Below are positions 1-12,015 of a stretch of DNA of 64,000 nt, piece by piece. Position 1 is the stretch's first letter. Each line of letters begins with the position of its first letter. The notes under the pieces were generated by a model. That model was not told where the DNA came from and did no database searches. It was given only the letters and a program-made list of their open reading frames with translations. Origin of the DNA: Pyrus communis (Eukaryota > Streptophyta > Magnoliopsida > Rosales > Rosaceae); assembly GCF_963583255.1 (NCBI RefSeq), contig NC_084811.1, positions 15,146,088-15,210,087 on the forward strand, written 5' to 3'. Both the position numbers and the translations under genes were made by a program.

Positions 1-1654
1 GATAGAATAGCTAAGGGGTTCATCTCCACACAGGTTACACTTGCATAATAAAATGATTTCCAATTGCATTTCAATAAATCATTAATTCTCAACACTCCAA
101 GTTAATTAGGTCCGCTTAAATTAACCGTCAAGTTTTCCTTAAGTTAATGAATTGGATGATTGCATACGACAACCCAAAGCATTCCTCACAAGTTCCCTAC
201 ATGAATTGCATAATAGAGATACAAGCAAGAATCATTAAGTTCTTTGAAAACTATAAGTGTTGACGAGGCATTCGTTACTATGATTGCATGAAACTTATGC
301 CAAGAATTCGTTTAACGCAATTGTTTATAAGCAACCTCCACTACTTGTGAATATAAGTTCATAACGATTAGGTGAAATTCACTTATATTCTAGCGTCAAA
401 TTCATGCATGAAAATTAAGTGTGCACTCTCAATAAACATACATAAATAGGTTATCAATAAAACAGTTAAACAAATTGAATTCACAACTTATGAAACGTAA
501 TTAGAAGTAATCAAATCAAAATGCAAGCATAAACATATATTTCGAATCACCCCCTAGCTAAAGGGGGTTTTAGTTCCTCATTACGTTGAAATCAAAGAAA
601 CACCTAAACATTCCAACAACTCAAACTTGAATTGTATGAACGTTTAGGCACTCTTCTCTTCCATTCCTCATACGTACAAAACAAAGAGAATTGAATTTAA
701 ACTTTGAAATCAAAGAAACACCTAAACATTCCAACAACTCAAACTTGAATTGTATGAACGTTTAGGCCCTCTTATCTTCCTCGTTGTTGTAGCACAAGGT
801 CTAAGGTGAGGTTTGGGGGATTATGGAAATGGTAGAGGAGTGGTGTTTGGATTATAAGGGAAGGGGGACTCACGGCTAAAGAAGGTGGAGAGTGAATGTG
901 GTGTGTTGTGTATGAAAATGAGATGTCCATGAATGAATGAATGTAAGGGTATTTATAGGAGTAGTGGAGGGAACATATGGCTATGTCATTTGTAGGTGAA
1001 GTAGGTGGATGTTGTAGGTGAAGTAGGTGGATGTTGTAGGTGAAGTGGATGTTGTAGGTGAAGTAGGTGGATGTTGTAGGTGAAGTAGGTGGAAGTGGAT
1101 GTTGTAGGTGAAGTGGGTGGATGTTGTAGGTGAAGTGGGTGGATGTTGTAGGTGAAGTAGGTGGATGTTATGTTAAGTGATAAGTGATAAGTGATATGAT
1201 ATGTGGTTATGATATGATAAGTGGTTAAGTGGTGATGATAAGTGATAAATGATTAAGTGATATGATATGTGGTGATGATAAGTGATAAGTGCATGTGGGT
1301 TAACTAATGAAGGAAATGCATGTGCAATGACAATGTGTTAGAATGGATGTGTGTTATGCATGGCATGATTGGGATTAGGAAAGGTTTAAATGTCCTAAAA
1401 CTAAAGAGAACAAGGTTCCAACACTTTGGCTCCAATTAGGTCTTCAATTTCGTCCAACACTTTGGCTTCAAGCATAAGCTATCCGTCCTTAGCCCAAAAG
1501 TGCTCCAAAAGTCTCCAAAATGCATCTTTTTGCTCCTTTAGCCCTTTGGACCTACAAACACACGAAAATAGCTTAAAGTACTAAAATAACTAAAGAAACA
1601 TAACGTAAATGTACGAGAACAAGCCATTTAAGTCGCATAAATATGCTCCTATCA
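1..1654 (-). mobile_element. A-type LTR, reverse orientation, cut by the left window edge
   Basis: This matches the E LTR (from about 57301) and the A3 LTRs base for base over long stretches, read in reverse. It ends at 1654 with CTCCTATCA, the reverse of the A-type LTR start TGATAGGAGCAT. It contains the reverse TATA box region (about 950-960), the 46-nt leader palindrome in two copies (about 600-770) and the minisatellite. The sequence right after it, from 1655, is retroelement interior in the opposite orientation, so this is a separate insertion. ATCTT (1655-1659) would be its right target-site copy; the left copy lies outside the window. Whether it is a solo LTR or one end of a longer element cannot be told. 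Confidence 0.88.
992..1169. repeat. 22/18-bp minisatellite in LTR U3
   Basis: Tandem units of GTAGGTGAAGTAGGTGGATG plus TT (22 bp) are mixed with a shorter 18-bp form lacking one GTAG/GTGG step. The array lies just upstream of the LTR TATA box and is flanked by a (TGATAAG)-rich microsatellite-like tract at about 1170-1290. The same array occurs in every A-type LTR of the window with different copy numbers. Confidence 0.9.
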
Positions 1655-3433
1655 ATCTTCAACGGTTGATACACTTCCAGAGAAGGGACCACTCATGCAA
1701 AGATTGAACAAAGAAACAGATAACAGGAGAAAGCTCAGACCTTCGGGGGAGACCCTAAAGGGAATCCTGCTGCCCAGTTCAAGAGTAGCACAAAGGAAAA
1801 TCAACGATGGGCGGAAACCAGTTCAAGAGTAAGCCTGTGGAATCACAAAGATCAAAGCCTCAATGCAATCACCAAGGAGAAGAGGGAATTTACACTCCAT
1901 AACCAGATTTGCGTCTCTAAACTCTTCTCTTTGTTAATTACATTCTGCCATGTTTAGTATGTTTAGTGCTGTTTGTGTGTTTACTTATGTTTTGTGTGAA
2001 TCTATGCTTAAAACATTGAGGACAATGTTTGATTTAAGTGTGGGGGGGTAACTAAGTATATTTAATGCAAATTCGTTGGATTTTATCACCCATAACTTCA
2101 AGTGTTGTTCCTTGCTGTTTTAAGGTGTTTTTAAACTGTTTTAGCGTGTTTTGTTTTATAACTCCGAAAATCACATAAAAATTTGAAAAATATTTTTTTG
2201 AAAAGCCTAAAAAGAGTGTTTTGAGTCGTTTTTGTGTGTTTGTGTCTTAGGGTACCTTCCAACACAATGATAAGGATTTGGTTTGTAATTGCATGACGGT
2301 TAAAAAGAGTTATAAACATAGAGAAAAGTTTGATTTATTCTTGGTATATGCTTGGTTATGGTTATAATGTATGACTTCACATGCAATCATAAAAGAAAAA
2401 TTCGTTTTTGTAACATGCTTGAAGGAAGGAACTCAAACAAACGCTACAACCCTGTGAGACTCGAGCCATTACCTTCTTTGGAGAGTTATATTCTGTGATT
2501 CCTTGTTTTCTAAAGTTGTTGCATGATCTCATTATTCCTTGCTTGGTTGCTACTTAGAATGCAATTGTATCATGATAGAACTAAATGCTAGAACTTATAT
2601 CCGTTTCATTCAAAGCATCACATTGAATTGCATAACATATATCAAGATGAAGTTGTGTAGTTGCCACCATAGCCAAATAGCCTTACTTCCCATATTTCGT
2701 ATATATTAGTTTTAACCCCGTTGAGCCTCGTTTAGCCTATTTTCTTTGCTAACCACATCACCCCTTACCTAGCCTAGAGTAGGACTTTCCTATACCCTTG
2801 TTCTTAAAGTATAGTGAGCATGACTTAAATGAATTCCTTTTGAGTTACATTATGCAAGGAAATAAGTGTGGGGGAGTAAAAAGTTGTTCTTACGTTTATA
2901 TGTATGTTTTGAGATTCAAAAGAAAAAGAAGAAGAAAAGAAAAAGAAGAAAAAAAAAAAAAGGGAGTGAAAATAAGTAAGAATGAACTCACGAGCGTTGA
3001 TGGTTGAAGAAAGGGTCCAAAAAAGTTGAATATGGCCCTAAGTTTTGTGTAAGTCCCCCTTGGGTGATCAAAGTTGACTTCTGCATTCTAAAGGGAATTC
3101 TAAGTGCCTAATTCAATACTTTGCTCACTATTGCTTAAAGAACGTTTGTTATCCTTACCTTTCATTTTTAGCCAGTTACCCCAAGCCCCATTACAACCTG
3201 TGACTTCAATCTTGAGTGTTATGTGTTTCAATTTGTGGAGTTTGAACTTGGTATGAGCATATGGTGTCACTGGTTCTCGCATCTAAGTAGGAGCATTCCA
3301 TTCATGAGATCATATCTAAACATGCTTATTAACTCCAGAAAATGCTTTCCTTATTATAACATATGTGAGTGTTCGTCTACATGTTTACATCAATCTTCTC
3401 ACATATACCTAGTGTAGGGTGTGTAGTCAGAAA
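1655..3433 (+). mobile_element. Duplicated 3'-UTR segment of an aORF-type element, left of the F pol fragment
   Basis: This stretch is colinear with the 3' UTRs of A1 (from about 26956) and C (from about 34187). It contains the 20-nt hairpin AAACATTG-AGGA-CAATGTTT (about 2012-2031), a PPT-like run TAAGTGTGGGGGGG (from 2035) and a second one (from 2863) followed by an A/G-rich tract. No protein-coding capacity is convincing. It lies upstream of pol, which is the wrong place for a 3' UTR, and joins pol through a 25-nt repeated sequence (see the finding at 3314-3458). There is no gene here. Confidence 0.75.
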
Positions 3434-3458
3434 ATCTAAACATGCTTATTAACTCCAG

Positions 3459-4443
3459 CAAATCGCACAAGAAGAGTACAAAACGGCAATTGGATGGACC
3501 TTGGCCGACATCAAGGGAATTAGCCCTACTACATGCATGCATCGCATACTTCTAGAGGAGGGGTCCAAAACATCCTGAGAGGCTCAACGCCGTCTCAACC
3601 CTCCGATGATGGAAGTTGTGAAGAATGAGGTAATCAAGCTTTTGGATTGTGGAGTAATCTATCCAATCTCGGATAGTAAGTGGGTCTCACCCGTTCAATG
3701 CGTTCCGAAGAAATCTGGAGTGACTGTGGTTGCAAATGCCGAGAATGAACTTGTTCCTCAACGCATTCAAACCGGTTGGAGGGTGTGCATCAATTATAGG
3801 AAGCTAAACGCCGCAACAAGGAAGGATCACTTCCCATTGCCGTTCATCGACCAAATGCTTGAGAGGTTAGCCGGTTATGCTTTCTATTGTTTTCTTGATG
3901 GTTATTTTGGTTATAATCAAATTGTCATAACACCCGAAGATCAAGAAAAAACCACTTTTACATGCCCCTTCGGTACTTTTGCATATCGTCGCATGCCTTT
4001 TGGTTTATGTAATGCACCTGCTACATTTCAACGATGCATGATGAGCATATTTTCTGATTATGTTGAGAAAATCATTGAAGTGTTTATGGATGATTTTTGC
4101 GTGTTTGGTGATTCTTTTGATGGTTGCTTGCATAATCTTAGTTTAATCTTAAAACGTTGCGTTGAAACTAACCTTGTTCTTAATTGGGAGAAATGTCATT
4201 TCATGGTTAAACAAGGCATAGTTTTAGGTCATATAGTCTCTGAAAATGGTATTGAGGTTGATAAGTCGAAAATAGATCTTGTACGTCACTTACCCTCTCC
4301 AACTTCGGTTAGAGAGGTTCGTTCTTTTCTTGGCCATGCAGGATTCTATCGTAGGTTTATCAAGGATTTCTCGAAGGTTGCACAACCTCTTTGCCGTCTC
4401 CTACAAAAAGACGTGACGTTTGAATTCACCAAGGAGTGCACGG
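3459..4443 (+). pseudogene. pol: Ty3/gypsy (Athila-like) pol, reverse transcriptase part, element F
   Basis: This is the reverse transcriptase portion of a gypsy polyprotein, which copies element RNA into DNA. The frame opens at about 3459 with the conserved pre-RT segment (AIGWTLADIKGISP, MHRILLEE). It is broken by an in-frame TGA at 3576-3578 and is open again from there to the break at 4443. RT landmarks in order are VIYPISDSKWVSPVQCVPKK, RVCINYRKLN, the palm motif LDGYFGYNQI, MPFGLCNAPATFQRCM, the catalytic FMDD box and LGHIVSENGIEVDKSKI. The frame stops at 4443 only because a reverse solo LTR is inserted there (target site CACGG); the same gene resumes at 16515. Domain identity is certain. 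The copy is dead because of the nonsense codon and the insertion. Upstream gag and protease are missing. Confidence 0.93.
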
Positions 4444-6937
4444 TGATGCGAGATTTATACGCACACAAATTAAACCCTATTTTTCGTCAAATTGTAGTAT
4501 AAGTATAAGTAGGGATCGTTCTGGACCGGGGATTAGGAGGGATTGTTAATCACTTGGATTTGACTCAAAAACGTAAAAACACAAAATAAAATACTATACT
4601 AGACTCAAATATTGCAAAACTAAACTTTAAAACACTAAAACAAACCAAAAGACTCAAACAATACCCAAAGCACTCGAAACTGCCTTAAAAACACTTTTTG
4701 GGCAGTTTTGAGCACCTTGAGTACTTTGGACGAATTTGGGAAACAAAATGAATCAAAACACTTATAAACACAAACTAAATGTATTTCTAACTAATCTAAC
4801 ACTTTAAAATAAATGGGGGATTGGTTTTGGATGAATTTAAACTAAATGCACAGATTCTAATTAAAACAGATTATAAAAACGAAATTGATAAACTAGAATG
4901 ATGAAAAACTAGTTAGAGGGTTCCTTCTCCACACATGAACATAAGCATATAATTTGATTCCCAGTTATGACTTCAACGAACGATGAATGACAATGCTCCA
5001 AGTTAATTAGGTTCGCTTAAACTAACTTTCAGATTTCCCTAGATTCATTGGATTGAATGGAATACGCATTACAACCAAATTATTCCTAATCAAAGTCCCT
5101 AACCATGGAATACGCATGATAGAGACATTCAACAAAGATCATTAAGTTCAACGGAATTCATAAACATCGACTAGGCATTCATAACTCTGGAATACGCATG
5201 TTAATCCAGCCTAGGGTTTACTAAACACAATCGTGACTAGCGATCTTTACTACTCATGAATATAAGTTCATAACGATTAGGTGAAATTCCCTTATATCCT
5301 AGCATCAAGTTTAGGCATGCAAATTAAGTGTCGACCCTCAACCCACATACATAAACAAGTTCTTAATCAAAACAGAAAAGTAAACCACATCTAAAGTTCA
5401 TGAATTCATAACTGGAGTAAATCAAATCATAACCAACATATGTACATGGCTTCAAATTCGCCTCTAACTAAAAAGAAATTAGTTCCACATGTTTAATAAA
5501 ATTGAACAACAAGTTAAATTAAACATGAAAACAGAAACAAAAGAAGAAAGAACTCCAAAAGTTAAAGATGAAATTGATGGAATTGAATGGATGGAAAGTT
5601 AGCTACGGGGTTCATCTCCACATATGTTATACTTGCATAATAAAACGATTTCCAATTGCATTTCAACAAATCATTAATTCTCAACGCCCCGGGTCAATTA
5701 GGTCCTTTTAAATTAACCGTCAAGTTTTCCTTAAGTTAATGAATTGGATGGGTTAGCGCAGCGCAATTCACTACATTCTCCAAAAGTCCTTTACGTGAAC
5801 AGCACAATAAAGATACAATCAAAGATCATTAAGCATTATGAAAACTATAAGTGTTGACGAGGCATTCGTTACTATGATGAGCATGAAACTCATGCCAAGA
5901 ATTCATTTAACGCGATTGTTTATAAGCAACCAGCACTACTTGTGAATATAAGTTCATAACGATTAGGTGAAACTCACTTATATTCTAGCGTCATATTCAT
6001 GCATGAAAATTAAGCGCGCATTCTTAATAAACATACATAAATAAGTTATCAATCAAACGGTTAAACAAATTGAATCAACAACTTATGAAACACAATTAGA
6101 AGTAATCAAATCAAAATGCAAGCATAAACATTTATTTCAAATCCCCCCCTAGCCAAGGGGGGTTTAGTACCTCATACGTACAAAATAAAGAGAATCAAAG
6201 AAACACCTAAACATTCAAACAACTCAAACTTGAATTGTATGAACGTTTAGGCACTCTTCTCTTCCATTCCTCATTCGTACAAAACAAAGAGTATTGAATT
6301 TAAACATTGAAATCAAAGAAGCACCTAAACATTCCAACAACTCAAACTTGAATTGTATGAACGTTTAGGCACTCTTCTCTTCCTCTTCGTTGTAGCACAA
6401 GGTCTAAGGATAGTTTGATGGTGTGAATGGTTTGGGGAGTGGTGGATGAATGGAAGAGGAGTGGTGGAAATGGAAGGATGGTGTTTGGATTGTAAGGGAG
6501 AGTCACGGCAAGGGTGGTGTTATGGACTACATTCTGAAATGGAGAGTGTGTTTATTGTGGCTGAAATGCATGCTTATTTATAGGTAAATAAGAGGGAACA
6601 TGACAGCTAGGAGGTGGGTGGAAATCTGAAATGGTGATGGGAGATGCATGTGGCTGATTTATGCATGTGATTAAAGGGTGTGAGTGCATGTGCTTTGACA
6701 AAAATGAAAGGGAATGCACGGTTTTGGTTGATTTCTGGTGGTTGTGAGGTGGAAAGCTAGGTGGAAATGCATGTGGATTAAAGGGACATGTGGGGGTGGA
6801 AATGATGAATGAAATGCATGTGAATGACAGCTAGATATGTTGATGAATGCATGTGACTTGTTTGTGGTGAGTGAATGCATGTGCAAAGCTGGAAATGCAA
6901 TGGGAACTCACGGCATTGAGTGATTTCTGGTGGCATG

Positions 6938-8938
6938 TGATGCGAGATTTATACGCACACAAATTAAACCCTCTTTTTGTCAATTTGTAGTATAAGTGTA
7001 AGTAGGGATCGTTCTGGACCGGGGATTAGGAGGGATTGTTAATCTCTTGGAAACTGACTCAAAAACGTAAAAACGCAATATAAAACACTAAATTAGACTC
7101 AAAGAATGTAAAACTAAACTTTAAAACTCTAAAACAAACCAAAAACTCAAAATGCTTTTAAAAACACAAACTAAAATGATTTCTAACTAAATTGACATTA
7201 AAGTAAAGGGGGATTTAAGTTTATACGAAATTAAATTAAATGAACAAATTAAAACAGAATGTAAATATGAAATTGATGAAATGGAATGAATGGATGATAG
7301 AATAGCTAAGGGGGTCATCTCCACATATGTTACACTTACATAATAAAAAGATTTCCAATTACATTTCAATAAATTATGAAACTCATCACCCCGGGTTAAT
7401 TAGGTCCGCTTAAATTAACCGTCAAGTTTTCCTTAAGTTAATGAATTAGATGATTTAGCGCAACGCAATTCACAACATTCTCCAAAAGTCCTTTACGTGA
7501 ACAGCACAATAAAGATACAATCAAAGATCATTAAGCATTATGAAAACTATAAGTGTTGACGAGGCATTCGTTACTATGATGAGCATGAAACTCGTGCCAA
7601 TAATTCATTTAACGCGATTGTTTATAAGCAACCTCCACTACTTGTGAATATAAGTTCATAACGATTAGGTGAAAATCACTTATATTCTAGCGTCATATTC
7701 ATGCATGAAAATTAAGCGCGCATTCTTAATAAACATACATAAATAAGTTATCAATCAAACGGTTAAACAAATTGAATCAACAACTTATGAAATGCAATTA
7801 GAAGTAATCAAATCAAAATGCAAGCATAAACATATATTTCGAATCACCCCCTAGCTAAAGGGGGTTTAGTTTATTATAACTTTGAAATCAAAGAAATACC
7901 TAAACATTCCAACAACTCAAACTTGAATTGTATGAACGTTTAGGCACTCTTCTCTTCCATTCCTCATACGTACAAACAAAGAGAATTGAATTTAAACATT
8001 GAAATCAAAGAAACACCTAAACATTCCAACAACTCAAACTTGAATTGTATGAACGTTTAGGCACTCTTCTCTTCCTCGTTGTTGTAGCACAAGGTCTAAG
8101 GATAGTTTGATGGTGTGAATGGTTTGGGGAGTGGTGTTTGGATTAATAGGGAAATGGAAAAATGGTGTTTGGATTACAAGGGAAATGGAAAAATGGTGTG
8201 TTGTGTATGAAATGAGATGTCCATGAATGAATGAATGCAAGGGTATTTATAGGAGTAGTGGAGGGAACATATGGCTATGTCATTTGTAGGTGAAGTAGGT
8301 GGATGTTGTAGGTGAAGTAGGTGGATGTTGTAGGTGAAGTGGATGTTGTAGGTGAAGTAGGTGGATGTTGTAGGTGAAGTAGGTGGATGTTGTAGGTGAA
8401 GTGGATGTTGTAGGTGAAGTAGGTGGATGTTGTAGGTGAAGTGGGTGGATGTTGTAGGTGAAGTGGGTGGATGTTGTGTTAAGTGATAAGTGATAAGTGA
8501 TATGATATGTGGTTATGATATGATAAGTGGTTAAGTGGTGATGATAAGTGATAAGTGATTAAGTGATATGATATGTGGTGATGATAAGTGATAAGTGATA
8601 TGTGGTGTGTGATAAGTGGGAGTGTGGAATGTTGGAATGTTATGCACGGCTAAGGATAAAGGAAAGGTTTAAATGTCCTAAAACTAAAGGGAACAAGGTT
8701 CCAACACTTTGGTCTTCAATTAGGTCTTCAATTTCGTCCAACACTTTGGCTTCAAGCATAAGCTATCCGTCCTTAGCCCAAAAGTGCTCCAAAAGTTTCC
8801 AAAATGCATCTTTTTGCTCCTTTAGCCCTTTGGACCTACAAACACACGAAAATAGCTTAAAGTACTAAAATAACTAAAGAAACATAACGTAAATGCACGA
8901 GAACAAGCTATTTAAGTCGCATGAATATGCTCCTATCA
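6938..8938 (-). repeat. 3' LTR of A3 (left copy)
   Basis: It begins TGATGCGAG and ends at the junction with the reverse PPT. A reverse TATA box (TATTTATA, 8244-8251) marks the promoter. The minisatellite at 8286-8475 holds seven 22-bp and two 18-bp units. The other LTR has only five 22-bp units; the 80-bp difference equals the whole length difference between the two LTRs. The leader palindrome is present twice (about 7905-8065). Confidence 0.92.
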
Positions 8939-8955
8939 AATACCCCCACACTTAT
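8939..8955 (-). other. Polypurine tract of A3
   Basis: The reverse strand reads ATAAGTGTGGGGGTATT directly against the LTR start. This is the expected plus-strand priming site at the inner edge of the 3' LTR. Confidence 0.85.
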
Positions 8956-11160
8956 CTTTTGCTAGTCCTCGAGCAAAACAAAACAAAAGAACACGAAACT
9001 AGACAAAACGAACAAAACACAACCTACACCTTCCAACAATCGTCTCACGGATTTCCAATGCACAAGACAAGTTTTAAATCATTATTCCCACAGATTTTAG
9101 CCATCTTGACACTTAAGTACATTCTTAATCATAGTCACCACATACTAATTCACAATTAAGCATTTAAAACTATATTTTGAATGTAGTAACATGCCTTAGA
9201 GAATTTGCTCAATTCCTTACAAGATATGCTCTCGTTTTTCACACAGATTTTCTGACTACACACCCTAAACTAGTTATATGTGAGAAGATTGATGTAATCA
9301 TAAAAACGAACACTCACATATGTTATAATAAGGAAAGCATTTTCTGGAGTTAATAAGCATGTTTAGATATGATCTCATGAATGGAATGCTACTACTTAGA
9401 CGCGAGAACCAGTGACACCATAAGCTCATACCAAGTTCAAACTCCACAATTGAAATGCATAACACTCAATATAGAAGTCAAAGGGTAGTAACGGGGCTAG
9501 GGTATTGGCTAACAATGAAAGGTGAAGGATAAACAAACATTCTTAAAGCAATAGTGAGCAAAGTATTGAATTAGGCACTTAGAATTCCCTTAAGAACGCA
9601 GAAGTCAACTTTGAACACCCAAGGGAAAATCACACAAAACTTAGGGCCATATTCAACTTTTTTGGACCCTTTCTTCGACCATCAACGCTCGTGAGTTCAT
9701 TCTTACTTATTTTCGCTCCTTTTTTTTTCTTTTTCTTTTCTTCTTCTTTTTCTTTTGAATCTCAAAACATACATATAAACGTAAGAACAAACTTTTACTC
9801 CCCCACACTCATTTTCTTGCATAATGTAACTCAAAAGGAATTCATTTAAGTCATGCTCACTAAACTTTAAGAACAAGGGTATAGGAAAAGTCCTACTCTA
9901 AGCTAGGTAAGGGGTGATGTGGGTAAACAAGGAATAAAGGCAAAACGAGGCTCAACGGGGTTAAAACTTACAACATATACGAAGTATGGGAAGTAAGGCT
10001 ATTTGGCTATGGTGGTGGTCACTACACAACTTCTTCTTGAATATGTGTTATGCAAATCAATAACATGCTTTGAATGAAATGGGCATGAGTTCTAGCATTT
10101 GGAACTATATGATGAAACGCCTTTTAAGTAGTAACCAAGCAAAGAATAATGAGATCATGCAACGACTTTAGAAAACAAGAAATCACAGATTATACTCTCC
10201 AAAGAACGTTATAGGCTCAAGTCTCTCAGGGTTGTAGCGTTTGTTTGAGTTCCTTCCTTCAAGCATGTTACAAAAACGAATTTTTTTTTCTTTTATGATT
10301 GCATGTGAAGTCATACATTATAACCATAACCAAGCATATACCAAGAGTAAATCAAACTTTTCTCTATGTTTATAACTCTTTCTAACCGTCATGCAATTAT
10401 AAACCAAATCCTTATCATTGTGTTGGAAGGTACCCTAAGACACAAACACACAAAAACGACTCTTAAAACAACTCTTTTTGGGTTTTTCAAAACAATTTTT
10501 CAAATTTTTATGGGATTTTCGAATTATAAAACAAAACACACTAAAACACTCTAAAACAACTTAAAAACACCTTAAAACAGCAAGGAACAACATTTGAAGT
10601 TATGGGTGATAAAATCCCACGAATTTAAATTAACAACATTAGTTACCCCCCCCCCCCCCCCACACTTAAATCAAACATTGTCCTCAATGTTTTAAGCATA
10701 GATTCACACAAAACATAAGTAAACACACAAAAAGCAATTTAAACATACTAAACATGGCAGAATGTAATTAACAAAGAGAAGAGTTTAGGGACGCAAATCT
10801 GGTTATGGAGTGTAAATTCCATCTTCTCCTTGGTAATTGCATTGAGGCTTTGATCATAGTGACTCCACAGGCTTACTCTTGAACTGGTTTCCGCCCATCA
10901 TTGATTTTCCTTTGTGCTACTCTTGATCTGGGCAGCAGGATGGTTCTTTTGGTTTCCCCCGAAGGTCTGAGCTTCCTCCTGTTATCTGTTTCTTTGTTCA
11001 ATCTTTGCAGGAGTGGTCCCTTCTCTGGAAGTGTAACAACCGTTGAAGATGACTACTCGAGAGCAACGCTAGGTAAGCAATCAGGAATAGATTCCAGGCA
11101 GTTGGCTCCAGATCGGAAGACTGACTCCAAGTGCCGGCTGATTGCTTCTTTTACTTTGCC
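8956..11160 (-). other. A3 3' UTR, no gene
   Basis: This is the long 3' untranslated part of A3. It contains two more PPT-like C-runs (reverse of AGTGTGGGGG) near 9800 and at 10646-10661, where the run has grown to 16 C. The 20-nt hairpin ACATTG/CAATGT lies next to the latter (about 10673-10692). A T/C-rich tract lies at about 9718-9755. Short ORFs here are not supported by composition or by conservation beyond simple sequence identity with the other copies. Confidence 0.75.
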
Positions 11161-11522
11161 ATGCAAGTAAGAACAAGGACAAAGAAAAAGACAGGGAAAG
11201 AGCATGATATGAGATACTTTTGCTTTTGACCTTGATGATATGAGATACCTTTGCTTTGAAGAAGCGGTGAATGAATCAGCACATGCTTCAATCCGTCGTT
11301 TCCTCCTAGGTCATATGTACTCCAGGCATCTGGTATCATCTTTGGGGAAGAAGAAAGAATTGAGTATTTTGAAAGGCTTTGCTGGGAGTGCACCCTCAGA
11401 GGTGAGGGAGAGTTGGGCATTTTCTTCAGGTTTGCCCTGCCATAAAAGACGAAGGTCGACATATATAGAGATAATATCAAGTGGTGGTACTTTTTACCCT
11501 TGTCGACAAACGTTTTGATCCC

Positions 11523-12015
11523 GCAAATCCGGCTCTTTGAAATAGTGGCGCCTCTTCGATCTTTGAATACGCCTCTTCGATTTCTGAGCAGGCACCCCTT
11601 CGATTTCTGAACGACGCCCCTTCGCTTTCTGAACGACACGTGGTAGTGCAGATGCGGCTCCTTTTGACAAAGATGCACGCGTCTTCTGAAAAGCAGAGAA
11701 AGCGTCGCCGAACTTTGCGCTTGTCGGCTAAAGATGTGTAGATGCGATGATGGCCTCCACGTGTTTTCAGCTTTGTCAGAAATCTTTTGACAAAGTTTGA
11801 ACGCGTTTTCTGAAAAGCCGAGGGAGTGTCGTCTAAATTACGCCGGAAAATCCGGCTCTTTGAATCGGTGGACGCGTCGTCTTGGCTTTTTATAGAGCTA
11901 TCAATCACCCCAACACACACACTCTGAAGATTTCCCATTCCTGAAACTCGACTCCGGCCCTTTGTGAAATTTTAACTCCATCCACCCCTTCTCTTTGAAC
12001 ACTTTTGAAAAAAAA
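11523..12015 (+). promoter_or_regulatory. Promoter-like block upstream of the A3 aORF
   Basis: The 5' flank of aORF in A3 has two CACGTG G-boxes (11637-11642, 11758-11763) and several ACGCGT/CGCG boxes. Roughly 35-50-bp direct repeats (beginning near 11657 and 11789) share GACAAAG...ACGCGT...TTCTGAAAAGC. A TATA-like TTTTATAG lies near 11888, about 125 bp before the ATG. On the other strand the same site reads TATAAAAAG, so the block could work in both directions. The equivalent blocks are about 25998-26550 (A1), 33252-33760 (C), 41254-41820 (B), 48061-48620 (A2) and 61380-61919 (E). Promoter activity is inferred, not shown. Confidence 0.55.

Noticed and set aside
8286..8475. Regular tandem units that could suggest a CRISPR array
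   Set aside because: Units are directly adjacent with no unique spacers, in a plant LTR; it is a minisatellite.
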